Shown: in pieces, positions 1 through 5,740 of the stretch
Layout: the number at the start of each line of letters is the position of its first letter
How positions within the stretch are numbered: position 1 is the stretch's first letter
Source of the DNA: Micrococcales bacterium
GTDB taxonomy: Bacteria; Actinomycetota; Actinomycetes; Actinomycetales; Dermatophilaceae
Length of the DNA: 5,740 nt
Direction of reading: 5' to 3'
Assembly (NCBI GenBank): GCA_003157445.1
Contig: PMJN01000492.1
Coordinates: 1 to 5,740, forward strand
Notes under the pieces: model-generated
The model's database searches: none
What the model was told of the DNA's origin: nothing
The model's input: only the letters and a program-made list of their open reading frames with translations
Program-made: the position numbers and the translations under genes

Positions 1-20
1 CTCGGGGCGATCGCCCCGAG
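1..20. repeat. Perfect 20-bp palindrome at the left edge, possible terminator stem
   Basis: The first 20 bases are an exact palindrome, CTCGGGGCGA followed by its reverse complement. As RNA it could fold into an 8-bp, mostly G:C stem with a GATC loop. It lies inside the open frame of the second RgpF-type gene, about 35 codons past the end of the recognisable domain, so it may be close to the gene end. Any T-run that would make it an intrinsic terminator of this minus-strand operon would lie beyond the window, so that role is not shown. Confidence 0.5.
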
Positions 21-1009
21 CCAGCGCCGAACCGATGCCAGCTCTCGCTGGCCGGGGCCATGGCCAGTGCCGGTCCGGCCTCCTCAACGCTCTGGCCCGC
101 CTCGGCCGTGAGCAGGCCGACCATGCGCTCTAGCGCGTGGGCGGTCGTGGAGTTGACCTGCCCGGCCTCTTTCTCGAAATCGGCGGCGCTCAGATTCAAC
201 GCTCGAAGTCCCTGGAGCAGGAATCCTCGAATCCAGTACATCGAACCGGCAGGGAAACGAAGCTGCGACTCGTCAAAGCCGAGTTCCATCCGGCGCATGA
301 GCGTGTGAGTGGTGAGCTGGTTGTCGCCCCAGTACTCGGGCCCCAGCACGCTGCCATCGCTGGTCAGGACGCCGAGCTCGGGACGTTCGGCGAACGCAGA
401 CAGGATGTGCTCCACATTGGCACTGCTGCCCAGCAGGGCCCCCAGCAGCTCATCACGCCATGCGGCGCCAGAGCCACCAAGATCGTGCTGCGCCCGCCAA
501 GCGCTCTCCTTGGTGTGAACTTTCACGATGAGCTCGTAGGGATCGAGCAGATTTGCGTTGACCAGGGCGACCAGCGGCAAGATGTCGCGTCCATGGTTGG
601 CCACGTCCAGCACCCGGACGTTGTGCAGCAGCGGGATGCTGCCGGTCTCGATGCTGACCTCGCGTCCTGAGGCGTTAGTGACGAACAGGTCAAACTCAAC
701 CGGGATACTCCCCAGATTGTGCAAGATCTCGGGCAGCAGGTTCGCGTAGTAGACGTGAACCACAGCCGCAACTCTGCAGGGTGAGGCCAACGGGAGATCG
801 GTGCGCAGCTTCCAGCTTTCGGGGTACCCAGCGACGTTGCGCCCGCCAATCCGGCTGAGCCACATCCCGAAGTCTGCGGGTGAGGCGGGCGCGGCGACGG
901 GGCCGAGCACGGACAGCTCCGGTCGGCCAAGAAACCTCCGCAACCGTCGACGCGGCGCGATGGCCGCCCGGTAACGGGACAGCCGCCGCCGAACCGCGGC
1001 CATTGTCAC
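1..1009 (-). CDS. RgpF-family protein, C-terminal-half type (partial at left edge)
   Basis: This frame stays open from about 1009 to the window edge (336 codons) with no stop, so the 3' end is missing. A basic N-terminus of about 75 residues precedes a domain resembling the second half of streptococcal RgpF (rhamnan synthesis protein F): RVAAVVHVYYANLLPEIL at residues 79-96, EFDLFVT at 105-111, NHGRDILPL at 138-146, KVHTKES at 163-169, WRDELL at 184-189, FPAGSMYWIR at 252-261 and a closing TTAHALER at 288-295. RgpF proteins act in rhamnose-polysaccharide assembly and are thought to be glycosyltransferases; the exact linkage made here cannot be read. The GTG at 1009 is preferred because a GAGG lies 6 bases upstream; the ATG at 1003 is the alternative, two codons further in. 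The gene follows the preceding RgpF-type gene after 8 bases. The last 40 or so visible residues are beyond the recognisable domain. Confidence 0.85.
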   Translation of the reverse strand, partial: MTMAAVRRRLSRYRAAIAPRRRLRRFLGRPELSVLGPVAAPASPADFGMWLSRIGGRNVAGYPESWKLRTDLPLASPCRVAAVVHVYYANLLPEILHNLGSIPVEFDLFVTNASGREVSIETGSIPLLHNVRVLDVANHGRDILPLVALVNANLLDPYELIVKVHTKESAWRAQHDLGGSGAAWRDELLGALLGSSANVEHILSAFAERPELGVLTSDGSVLGPEYWGDNQLTTHTLMRRMELGFDESQLRFPAGSMYWIRGFLLQGLRALNLSAADFEKEAGQVNSTTAHALERMVGLLTAEAGQSVEEAGPALAMAPASESWHRFGAGSGRSPR

Positions 1010-1015
1010 TCGTCG

Positions 1016-1019
1016 CCTC
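1016..1019 (-). promoter_or_regulatory. Ribosome binding site of the second RgpF-type gene
   Basis: GAGG on the minus strand overlaps the TGA stop of the preceding gene and sits 6 bases before the GTG at 1009, against 12 bases before the ATG at 1003. The spacing favours the GTG start and implies coupled translation of the two RgpF-type genes. Confidence 0.5.
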
Positions 1020-1830
1020 ACAGCCACTCCTCAATATCTACGTCGAACTTACGTCGAACGACATCGGCCACCAGGTCGCCATCGGGGGCGACCCATGGGG
1101 TCCGCACGATCTCGCGCTTCACGAAAGGAAACCCGAGCTCGAGCAACTTCTGCCAGCCACGAATGGTGGGGTTCTCCCCTGGCTTCACCACGTGCCGGCA
1201 GGGAAAAGCTGCCTCGCAGGAATAGCCCTCCCGCCGCAGCAGGCGGGAGAACCCGATCTCGTTCCTTTGGATGGTCTGGTCCTTACTGGTCTCATGGCGA
1301 ATGCCCATCCAGAACCGCCGCAGAGCCTTTTCCTGCAGCACGCCGTTGGTGAATCCAAGGAAGTAGCTCTGCAGGTGGTAGCCAAACTGCGTCGTGTCAG
1401 TGAGTCCATACACGTCGGCTTTGGACTCGTGAAAGCCCGCCAACACCTTGTCAAGAGACGAAAACGGACCCACCATGCTGTCATTGAGGAATACCACGTG
1501 TCCGGCTCGAGATATGTCGCCGTCCCAGGCCAGACCACTTGCCCATGAACCGAAGTCGTAGCCCACATTCGGCCTGCGAAGAACGGTCACCCGATCGTGA
1601 ACTGACGCCGCGAAGACCAATTCTGAGGGCGACTGGCACGACGACGAGACAAGGACGCGATAACCCGCCGCCAGAAGCTCCTCAATCATCGTGTTCAGTG
1701 ATCTTGAGATGCGATGCTGGCCGGAGAACTGGGCAATCACCGCGACTCGGTCGGTTGACGACTCGCCTGGCGAAGATCGCTCAACCTTGACTTGGGACAT
1801 GGTGGTTCCAACCACAGAACGCGTAAACAT
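1018..1830 (-). CDS. RgpF-family protein, N-terminal-half type
   Basis: The product has 270 residues and matches the first half of classical RgpF proteins. Visible motifs are RVAVIAQFSGQHRIS at 28-42, the signature NVGYDFGSW at 88-96, VVFLNDSMVGP at 112-122, DVYGLTDT at 139-146, HLQSYFLGF at 152-160 and GFPFVKREIVRTPW at 233-246. No signal peptide or membrane segment is evident, so it should act in the cytoplasm or at the inner membrane face. A role in making or modifying a rhamnose-rich glycan is inferred from the family and from the adjacent exporter. The start is uncertain: ATG at 1830 leaves an 18-base gap to the methyltransferase stop, in keeping with the tight operon, while ATG at 1800 (260 residues) is also possible. 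Each has only a weak GGA upstream; an in-frame TTG precedes the ATG at 1830. Full-length RgpF is about 580 residues, so this is half a protein; the matching other half is the next gene. Confidence 0.85.
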   Translation of the reverse strand: MFTRSVVGTTMSQVKVERSSPGESSTDRVAVIAQFSGQHRISRSLNTMIEELLAAGYRVLVSSSCQSPSELVFAASVHDRVTVLRRPNVGYDFGSWASGLAWDGDISRAGHVVFLNDSMVGPFSSLDKVLAGFHESKADVYGLTDTTQFGYHLQSYFLGFTNGVLQEKALRRFWMGIRHETSKDQTIQRNEIGFSRLLRREGYSCEAAFPCRHVVKPGENPTIRGWQKLLELGFPFVKREIVRTPWVAPDGDLVADVVRRKFDVDIEEWL

Positions 1831-1840
1831 CAAATGATCC

Positions 1841-1858
1841 AGCGCGCTTCAGCGCGCT
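1841..1858. repeat. Paired AGCGCGCT palindromes at the methyltransferase stop
   Basis: The 8-bp palindrome AGCGCGCT occurs twice, 2 bases apart, so the pair is both a direct and an inverted repeat and can form a short G:C-rich hairpin. It covers the stop codon of the methyltransferase (1849-1851) and precedes the start of the first RgpF-type gene. It could slow ribosomes or tune downstream expression, but the second copy also simply encodes part of the basic C-terminal tail. Confidence 0.4.
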
Positions 1859-3066
1859 CGTCGCACTCGTCGCAGGGGCGCGGTAACTCGCCATGACAAT
1901 GTCTTGCGCATCTCGCGAACGTGATCCCAGCTGTCGATGAGCTGGCCCCTGGTGTCGTCGAGCTCTGCCTCCACCGCGGCCAGGCGGGGAATCGCCGTTC
2001 GCAGCTCCCCGCGGGTAACGCGCAGCTCATCGCGAAGGGCATCCAGCTCGCCATAACCATTGACTGCCTGGTCGCGTTCGTCCAAGGCCGCTTGACGAGT
2101 CGCGACCAGCTCAGAGGCGATAGAGGAATGCAAACGCGAGTTGAACACGAAATCTGCGCCCCCATTCTGTTCGGCGAACGGGGCAAACCGCATCTTCTTG
2201 TCCAGCACTACGACGCTGTCATAGACGTGAATGCCGTCAACCTGTTTGGTCCACACCGGCTCAACTGCGTCTTCCTGGTGATAGCCATTCAGATCGTCCA
2301 AGCGCGTCTTGACCCATTCCATGAAGGTGCCCTCACGGCCTCGGCCGCCATCATAAGAGTCCCAGTAGGAGGTGTGGCAGTCTTCGACCAGATAGATGCC
2401 GCCCTCATTCAGCGCTGGAAAGAGCGTCTCGATCGAGGTGATCTGCTGGTCCATGCTGTGACCACCGTCATCGATGATGACATCAAAGGGGCCGTGCTCC
2501 TGCGCCACCTTGGCCATGGCATCTGGGTCAGACTGATCCGCAAGAACAACCGAATATCGCTCACCGGCCGAAATCAGCGCGACCGGGTCAATGTCAACCC
2601 CGACCAGGCGCGCATCTGGTCCGAAGAATCGGGACCACATGCGCATGGACCCGCCGCGGTAGACCCCGATCTCCAGCACGGACACCGGGCGCTGGGCGTA
2701 AGGGGTCAGATGGCGAGTGTAGATCGGGAAGTAGTGGATCCACTTGTCGAGAACGTGACCGGCTTTGTTTGCGGAAAAGAACGCAAAGAACGGATCATCG
2801 ACCAGCGACTGCCACTGCTCGGAGTTGTAGAAAGCAGCGCGATAGGCCTCGTTGACAAGGGTCTTGTCGGAGTTGGACACTCGCAGCGCATCGCCAATGG
2901 CCTCAAGGACTCCAGCATCACTTGGTGCGTCCGCCATGGCCTTCTGCAGGATCGCGCGCTCATCGTCGTCGAGATTGGCAGAGGTCGCGATGAGGTTCTT
3001 GGCCCGGTCCGGGAATCCGGTCATGATCGCATGGAGCGTCTTGGAGAACTCTTCGGAATCAAGCAT
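1849..3066 (-). CDS. SAM-dependent (sugar O-) methyltransferase with C-terminal leucine-heptad coiled coil
   Basis: The product has 405 residues. Residues 1-95 form an acidic helical N-terminal region I do not recognise. Residues about 100-300 are a class I SAM-binding fold: motif I VLEIGVYRGGS at 130-140, acidic loop VGVDIDP at 155-161, IIDDGGHS at 197-204 and LVEDCH at 226-231. D200, H203, E228 and D229 have the same spacing as the metal-binding and catalytic residues I recall for the macrolide-sugar methyltransferase MycE, suggesting O-methylation of a sugar hydroxyl. Residues 341-390 place Leu at 341, 348, 355, 362, 369, 376 and 390 (Val at 383), a regular heptad coil containing one proline (P360). 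The tail SWRVTAPLRRVRRAR is basic and could bind membrane or partners. The ATG overlaps the end of wzt by 8 bases and has GAGG (3073-3076) 6 bases upstream. The acceptor is not determinable; capping or decorating the exported glycan is inferred. Confidence 0.88.
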   Translation of the reverse strand: MLDSEEFSKTLHAIMTGFPDRAKNLIATSANLDDDERAILQKAMADAPSDAGVLEAIGDALRVSNSDKTLVNEAYRAAFYNSEQWQSLVDDPFFAFFSANKAGHVLDKWIHYFPIYTRHLTPYAQRPVSVLEIGVYRGGSMRMWSRFFGPDARLVGVDIDPVALISAGERYSVVLADQSDPDAMAKVAQEHGPFDVIIDDGGHSMDQQITSIETLFPALNEGGIYLVEDCHTSYWDSYDGGRGREGTFMEWVKTRLDDLNGYHQEDAVEPVWTKQVDGIHVYDSVVVLDKKMRFAPFAEQNGGADFVFNSRLHSSIASELVATRQAALDERDQAVNGYGELDALRDELRVTRGELRTAIPRLAAVEAELDDTRGQLIDSWDHVREMRKTLSWRVTAPLRRVRRAR

Positions 3067-4303
3067 TCAGCACCTCATCGTCAATCAGTACCTGCGAAGG
3101 TGTCCCGGCTGTCCACTGGCCGAACATTCGGGTTAGACCTGGCTCGGCGTTGGAGTTTCCCCGCACGCGAAGCTCATAACCGCGGTCCACGTAGTCGAAC
3201 GTGTGGCCTCGATTCACAGCAGCCACGGACACCTCATACACTCCCGGCTGCAGGCTCAGCTTGGGCACACGAAACTCGACCACACCTTCGCCCAGGATGT
3301 CCTCCACTGGCGCAGGCCCCGAGCCAGAGTTCGGACCGGCGACATTGACGCCCGACTCGTGCAGGAATCCCAGGCCGAACATGACGTCCTTGACGCGCTC
3401 AGCGGCCCGGTAGCGAATCCTGAAAGTCGCGGGCTCACCGCAGAGCAGAACCGGACTGATCTTGCCCGCGCTGTCGAGGTACTCGACCGACTCGATTCGG
3501 ACTTCACCAGAGCCCAGCCGGACATGGGTCCCGGTCACCTCTGATGTCTCAGGTTTGGACTCGGCCTCTTTGCTGTTGACCGAGTCGAGATAGCCCTGAA
3601 CCACTTCACGGGAGTCGCCGATGCGCTGAACTCGGCCATGATCGAGCCAGACAGCTTCGTCACACAGATCCTGGACCAGGCCCAGGGAGTGGGTAACCAG
3701 CACGATGGTGGTCCCGCGCTTGCGAAGCTCGAACATGTAGTCGAAGCATTTGCGCTGGAACTGCTCATCACCGACCGCGATGATCTCATCGACGATAAGG
3801 ATCTCAGGATCTACGGTGACAGCGATCGAGAACCCCAGCCGTACGTACATGCCGCTGGAGTAAACCTTCACGGGGGCGTCGATGAACTCGCCTATGTCCG
3901 CAAAGTCGATGATCTTCTCCATCGACTCCTCGATCTGACGCCTGCTTAGCCCCAGTATGGATCCGTTCAGGTGCACGTTCTCACGTCCTGTGAGCTCACC
4001 GTGGAATCCTGCGCCGAGCTCGAGCAGGGCCGAAACGCGCCCATCGGTGATCACCGAGCCGGACGTCGGACGGTGGACGCCCGCGAGCAGCTTGAGCATG
4101 GTCGACTTGCCCGAGCCATTGTGCCCGATCAACCCGAACGTGGTCCCACGCGGAACCTCGAACGAGACGTCGCGCAACGCCCAGAAGTCGCCATCCGTAC
4201 GGGCTCGTCCACGAACCAGCCGCTCTTTGACAGAGTTTCGCTGCTCGGTGTGCAGGGTGAACTTCTTGGAGACGCCGACGACGCGGACGGCAGGGTCGGT
4301 CAT
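3059..4303 (-). CDS. wzt: Polysaccharide ABC transporter ATP-binding protein Wzt with carbohydrate-binding C-terminus
   Basis: The product has 414 residues. The ATPase domain occupies about 5-240: Walker A GHNGSGKST at 60-68, the LGAGFH segment with ELTGRENV at 96-110, signature YSSGM at 148-152, Walker B ILIVDE at 168-173 and the switch histidine in VTHS at 203-206. This is the Wzt/TagH-like subfamily that powers export of lipid-linked polysaccharides. After a charged linker (about 243-258), residues about 260-382 form a beta-rich domain with GLGFLHESGVNVAGPNSG near 310-327, resembling the Wzt C-terminal domain. In E. coli O8/O9a that domain binds the modified end of the finished glycan before export. 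The ATG overlaps the wzm stop as ATGA, and GAGGA lies only 3 bases upstream, so translation is probably coupled to wzm. The gene overlaps the methyltransferase downstream by 8 bases. All nucleotide-binding motifs look intact. Confidence 0.95.
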   Translation of the reverse strand: MTDPAVRVVGVSKKFTLHTEQRNSVKERLVRGRARTDGDFWALRDVSFEVPRGTTFGLIGHNGSGKSTMLKLLAGVHRPTSGSVITDGRVSALLELGAGFHGELTGRENVHLNGSILGLSRRQIEESMEKIIDFADIGEFIDAPVKVYSSGMYVRLGFSIAVTVDPEILIVDEIIAVGDEQFQRKCFDYMFELRKRGTTIVLVTHSLGLVQDLCDEAVWLDHGRVQRIGDSREVVQGYLDSVNSKEAESKPETSEVTGTHVRLGSGEVRIESVEYLDSAGKISPVLLCGEPATFRIRYRAAERVKDVMFGLGFLHESGVNVAGPNSGSGPAPVEDILGEGVVEFRVPKLSLQPGVYEVSVAAVNRGHTFDYVDRGYELRVRGNSNAEPGLTRMFGQWTAGTPSQVLIDDEVLNA

Positions 4304-5139
4304 AGTTCCTCGCTCAGATCAAGGGCGCGCGACTGGTAGACACGTCGGGCCAACCATGCCAACGCCAGCGCCCACGCAGTGATGTACAGCCACGACCGCA
4401 GCGGTCCTGGGGTAAGCCCATAGGTCAGGTCACGGAAGACCTCGATGAACTGGGTCAGTGGGTTGGCAGAGATGATCGTGCCCGCCGGGATTCCCATCTT
4501 GGACTTGCCCGCGATCATCGTCATCGGGTAGATGATGGGCGAACAGTAGAAGAGCAGCTGGATCGCCACTCCGATGATGTGGGCCATGTCGCGGAAGTGC
4601 ACATTGAGCACTGCCAGGGACATAGAGATGCTGGAGATGAACACGGTGAACAACACCATCCAGAAGGGCACCAGCAGCCACGTCCAGCTGATATTGCCCA
4701 GCGCCGCCAAGAGGACCAGGAGGATGCCGAGCTCGATCGTCGACTGGATGAGCAGCGCCAGGACCGAACCCAGGACCGGCGCATAGGGCGGAAAGTAGAT
4801 CTTCTTGAGCAGAGGCCCCGCGCCGAGCAACGCACCGATGGCGGTGTTGAGGCTGTTGGCGAACATTGACCATGCAGTCAGACCAGCCAAGAGCCAGACT
4901 GTGAAGTTGCCTTGGCGCCCACTGCCGAAATCTGGCGGGGTGACACGCATGATTGTGGAGAACACCAGGCTGTAGATGAGCAGGGTGGCGATCGGAACCA
5001 CCAGCGACCACAGCCAGCCCAGTGCCGTTCCCTTGAAACGAGCCTTGAGGTCACGCTGGGCGAAGTTCCAGATCAAGCTCCGGTAGGACCACATGTTGCC
5101 GCGCTCGCGCACGGTCATCGTGTACGGGGTCGTGCTCAT
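4300..5139 (-). CDS. wzm: Polysaccharide ABC transporter permease Wzm
   Basis: The product has 279 residues with the layout of an ABC-2 type permease for polysaccharide export. A short basic cytoplasmic N-terminus (RSLIWNFAQRDLKARFKGTA, 20-39) is typical of the family. About six hydrophobic segments follow, near 40-63, 80-105, 120-148, 153-180, 187-210 and 249-268, with the conserved-looking loop NPLTQFIEVFRDLTYG at 226-241. It should form the membrane channel that pairs with the Wzt ATPase encoded immediately downstream, overlapping it by 4 bases. The frame is open upstream to an ATG at 5190, but I chose the ATG at 5139: it has a strong G-rich ribosome binding site, and the extra 17 residues (many Arg and Gly) look unlike a Wzm N-terminus and lie in the broken rmlD sequence. 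The substrate is inferred to be the rhamnose-type glycan made by the neighbouring genes. Confidence 0.95.
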   Translation of the reverse strand: MSTTPYTMTVRERGNMWSYRSLIWNFAQRDLKARFKGTALGWLWSLVVPIATLLIYSLVFSTIMRVTPPDFGSGRQGNFTVWLLAGLTAWSMFANSLNTAIGALLGAGPLLKKIYFPPYAPVLGSVLALLIQSTIELGILLVLLAALGNISWTWLLVPFWMVLFTVFISSISMSLAVLNVHFRDMAHIIGVAIQLLFYCSPIIYPMTMIAGKSKMGIPAGTIISANPLTQFIEVFRDLTYGLTPGPLRSWLYITAWALALAWLARRVYQSRALDLSEEL

Positions 5140-5377
5140 GGAAGGATCCCCCCAACCTCGAGCGCGGCCACGGCAGACGCCTGTGGCCATCTGCGCACAC
5201 GTGCATGGACCACGACGCCGTGAGCGGCAACTGCCGCCAGGCAGAGGGCCGGGTCGCTCATGTCCACAAAGTCATGTTCAGCCGCGCTCACTTCGCGGCC
5301 CAAACCAAGGCGCCCGACGCGGCGACCAGATCCGGCCCGAGCATTCCTTGCGAGCCTGCGACCAGCCAGCGGCTCAT
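5140..5377 (-). pseudogene. rmlD: rmlD (dTDP-4-dehydrorhamnose reductase) N-terminal remnant, frameshifted and truncated
   Basis: A start at 5377 encodes MSRWLVAGSQGMLGPDLVAA, which has the GxxGxxG dinucleotide-binding loop (G8, G11, G14) and the wording of RmlD N-termini, but this frame stops at 5288 after 29 codons. The neighbouring minus frame then continues the family pattern: LGLGREVSAAEHDFVDMSD followed by LAAVAAHGVVV, which matches the usual segment with an aspartate-rich D(I/M)(T/S)DP strand and a VVVN strand. Joining the two needs a net loss of one base or gain of two near 5310-5325. After VVVHA the similarity fades; a third frame reading CAQMATGV (about 5178-5199) may be a decayed copy of the CAAYTAVD motif. 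Only about 70 of roughly 290 residues are present before wzm begins, so the gene cannot be functional. RmlD makes the final step of dTDP-L-rhamnose synthesis; a working copy would have to be elsewhere. Identification rests on motif recognition, not alignment. Confidence 0.65.
5147..5153 (-). promoter_or_regulatory. Ribosome binding site of wzm
   Basis: On the minus strand GGGGGGA lies 7 bases before the ATG at 5139. It is the best Shine-Dalgarno-like sequence in this stretch and decides the wzm start in favour of 5139 over the upstream in-frame ATG at 5190. Confidence 0.6.
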
Positions 5378-5740
5378 GTATTTGGCCCCAGGGGCAGATT
5401 GCGCATTCCCTGAGGATATCGGAAGCCGCCACGGATCACGGAATCACCCTTGCTGAGCCAAGCCATCCCACAGGGCAATGCACCCCGCCGTGACGAGCAC
5501 TATCGCTGCGGTGCGGCGGAACTCGCATCCGGCGCGCAGTCACGACCGACCAGTGGCCGATGCCGACAAGACAGCGTGGAGCCGCAAGTTGCCTACCGAA
5601 GTGCAAGAGGAAGCGCCCCGACCGAAGGTGATCGTCGAAGCGGGCTGCGGTCCCCGCCTCAAGTGTGGCCCGCGCCTCAAGTGTGGCCCGCGTCTCTGGC
5701 AAGCCCTCACTGTTGAGCACAGACGAACGAGCCCGGGTCC
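5378..5740. other. Region without a supported gene upstream of the rmlD remnant
   Basis: No frame on either strand here gives a protein I recognise. The open frames (for example 5436-5720 on the minus strand and 5450-5716 on the plus strand) have unusual composition, no good ribosome binding site and run through the tandem repeat. A promoter for the operon could be here, but I see no convincing -35/-10 pair. Because the adjacent rmlD is decayed, this stretch may also be gene debris or a rearrangement junction. Confidence 0.5.
5655..5690. repeat. 18-bp tandem repeat, two exact copies
   Basis: The unit CGCCTCAAGTGTGGCCCG occurs twice head to tail (5655-5672 and 5673-5690) with no mismatch; the next bases (CGTCTC) begin like a third, degenerate copy. 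It lies in the region without a supported gene. The length is a multiple of three, so it would be tolerated in a reading frame, but no frame across it looks like a real protein. Confidence 0.75.

Noticed and set aside
523..1034. Minus-strand open frames at 523-930 and 696-1034
   Set aside because: They are alternate frames of the RgpF C-half gene. The correct frame runs uninterrupted from about 1009 to the window edge and carries the family motifs; the others are rich in Arg, Ser, Cys and Pro.
1921..3348. Long plus-strand open frame (475 codons) opposite the methyltransferase and the end of wzt
   Set aside because: It is an antisense shadow produced by the GC-biased third codon positions of the two real genes. 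Its translation shows no recognisable domain and it crosses the boundary between them.
5140..5190. N-terminal extension of wzm to the ATG at 5190
   Set aside because: The added 17 residues are Arg/Gly rich and unlike the family, overlap the rmlD remnant, and the internal ATG at 5139 has the better ribosome binding site.
5444..5518. Hydrophobic stretch RRTAAIVLVTAGCIALWDGL on the minus strand, resembling a membrane segment
   Set aside because: It has no suitable start codon, is preceded by an in-frame stop shortly upstream and ends after 24 codons. It could be gene debris, but nothing supports a gene.
5436..5720. Minus-strand open frame of 94 codons upstream of rmlD
   Set aside because: No recognisable motif, a GTG start without a clear ribosome binding site, and a tandem-repeat-derived segment near its start. 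Coding status cannot be supported.
1..5740. tRNA or rRNA genes, CRISPR arrays, transposases or insertion-sequence ends
   Set aside because: I saw no cloverleaf-like sequence, no spaced repeat array, no transposase motifs and no terminal inverted repeats with target duplications in the window.

Overview
The window looks like part of a cell-surface polysaccharide locus, probably from an actinobacterium (high-GC Gram-positive). The reasons are a GC-rich sequence with strong GC bias at third codon positions, tight gene packing with a probable GTG start, and a Wzm/Wzt exporter beside RgpF-type (rhamnan synthesis) proteins. The genus cannot be read from the sequence.

All supported genes are on the minus strand, so the operon is read from right to left. 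At positions 5378-5740 I find no convincing gene, only an 18-bp sequence repeated twice in tandem. At about 5140-5377 there is a broken N-terminal remnant of rmlD (dTDP-4-dehydrorhamnose reductase). It keeps the start region and the GxxGxxG nucleotide-binding loop, then shifts frame and is cut off just before the next gene. Then come wzm (ABC permease, 4300-5139), wzt (ABC ATPase with a C-terminal carbohydrate-binding domain, 3059-4303), a SAM-dependent methyltransferase with a leucine-heptad tail (1849-3066), and two RgpF-family genes. The first (1018-1830) matches the N-terminal half of a classical RgpF protein. The second (from about 1009 past the left edge) matches the C-terminal half and has no stop codon inside the window. 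The five genes overlap by 4 or 8 bases, or are separated by 8 to 18 bases, which fits one transcript with translational coupling.

Working model: RgpF-type enzymes help build a rhamnose-containing glycan in the cytoplasm, the methyltransferase modifies or caps it, the Wzt C-terminal domain recognises the chain, and Wzm/Wzt exports it. The gene order wzm-wzt-methyltransferase, and a methyltransferase with a coiled-coil tail, recall the WbdD chain-length terminator of E. coli O8/O9a. That parallel is the most interesting hypothesis here. The other notable points are the RgpF protein split over two genes and the rmlD remnant.
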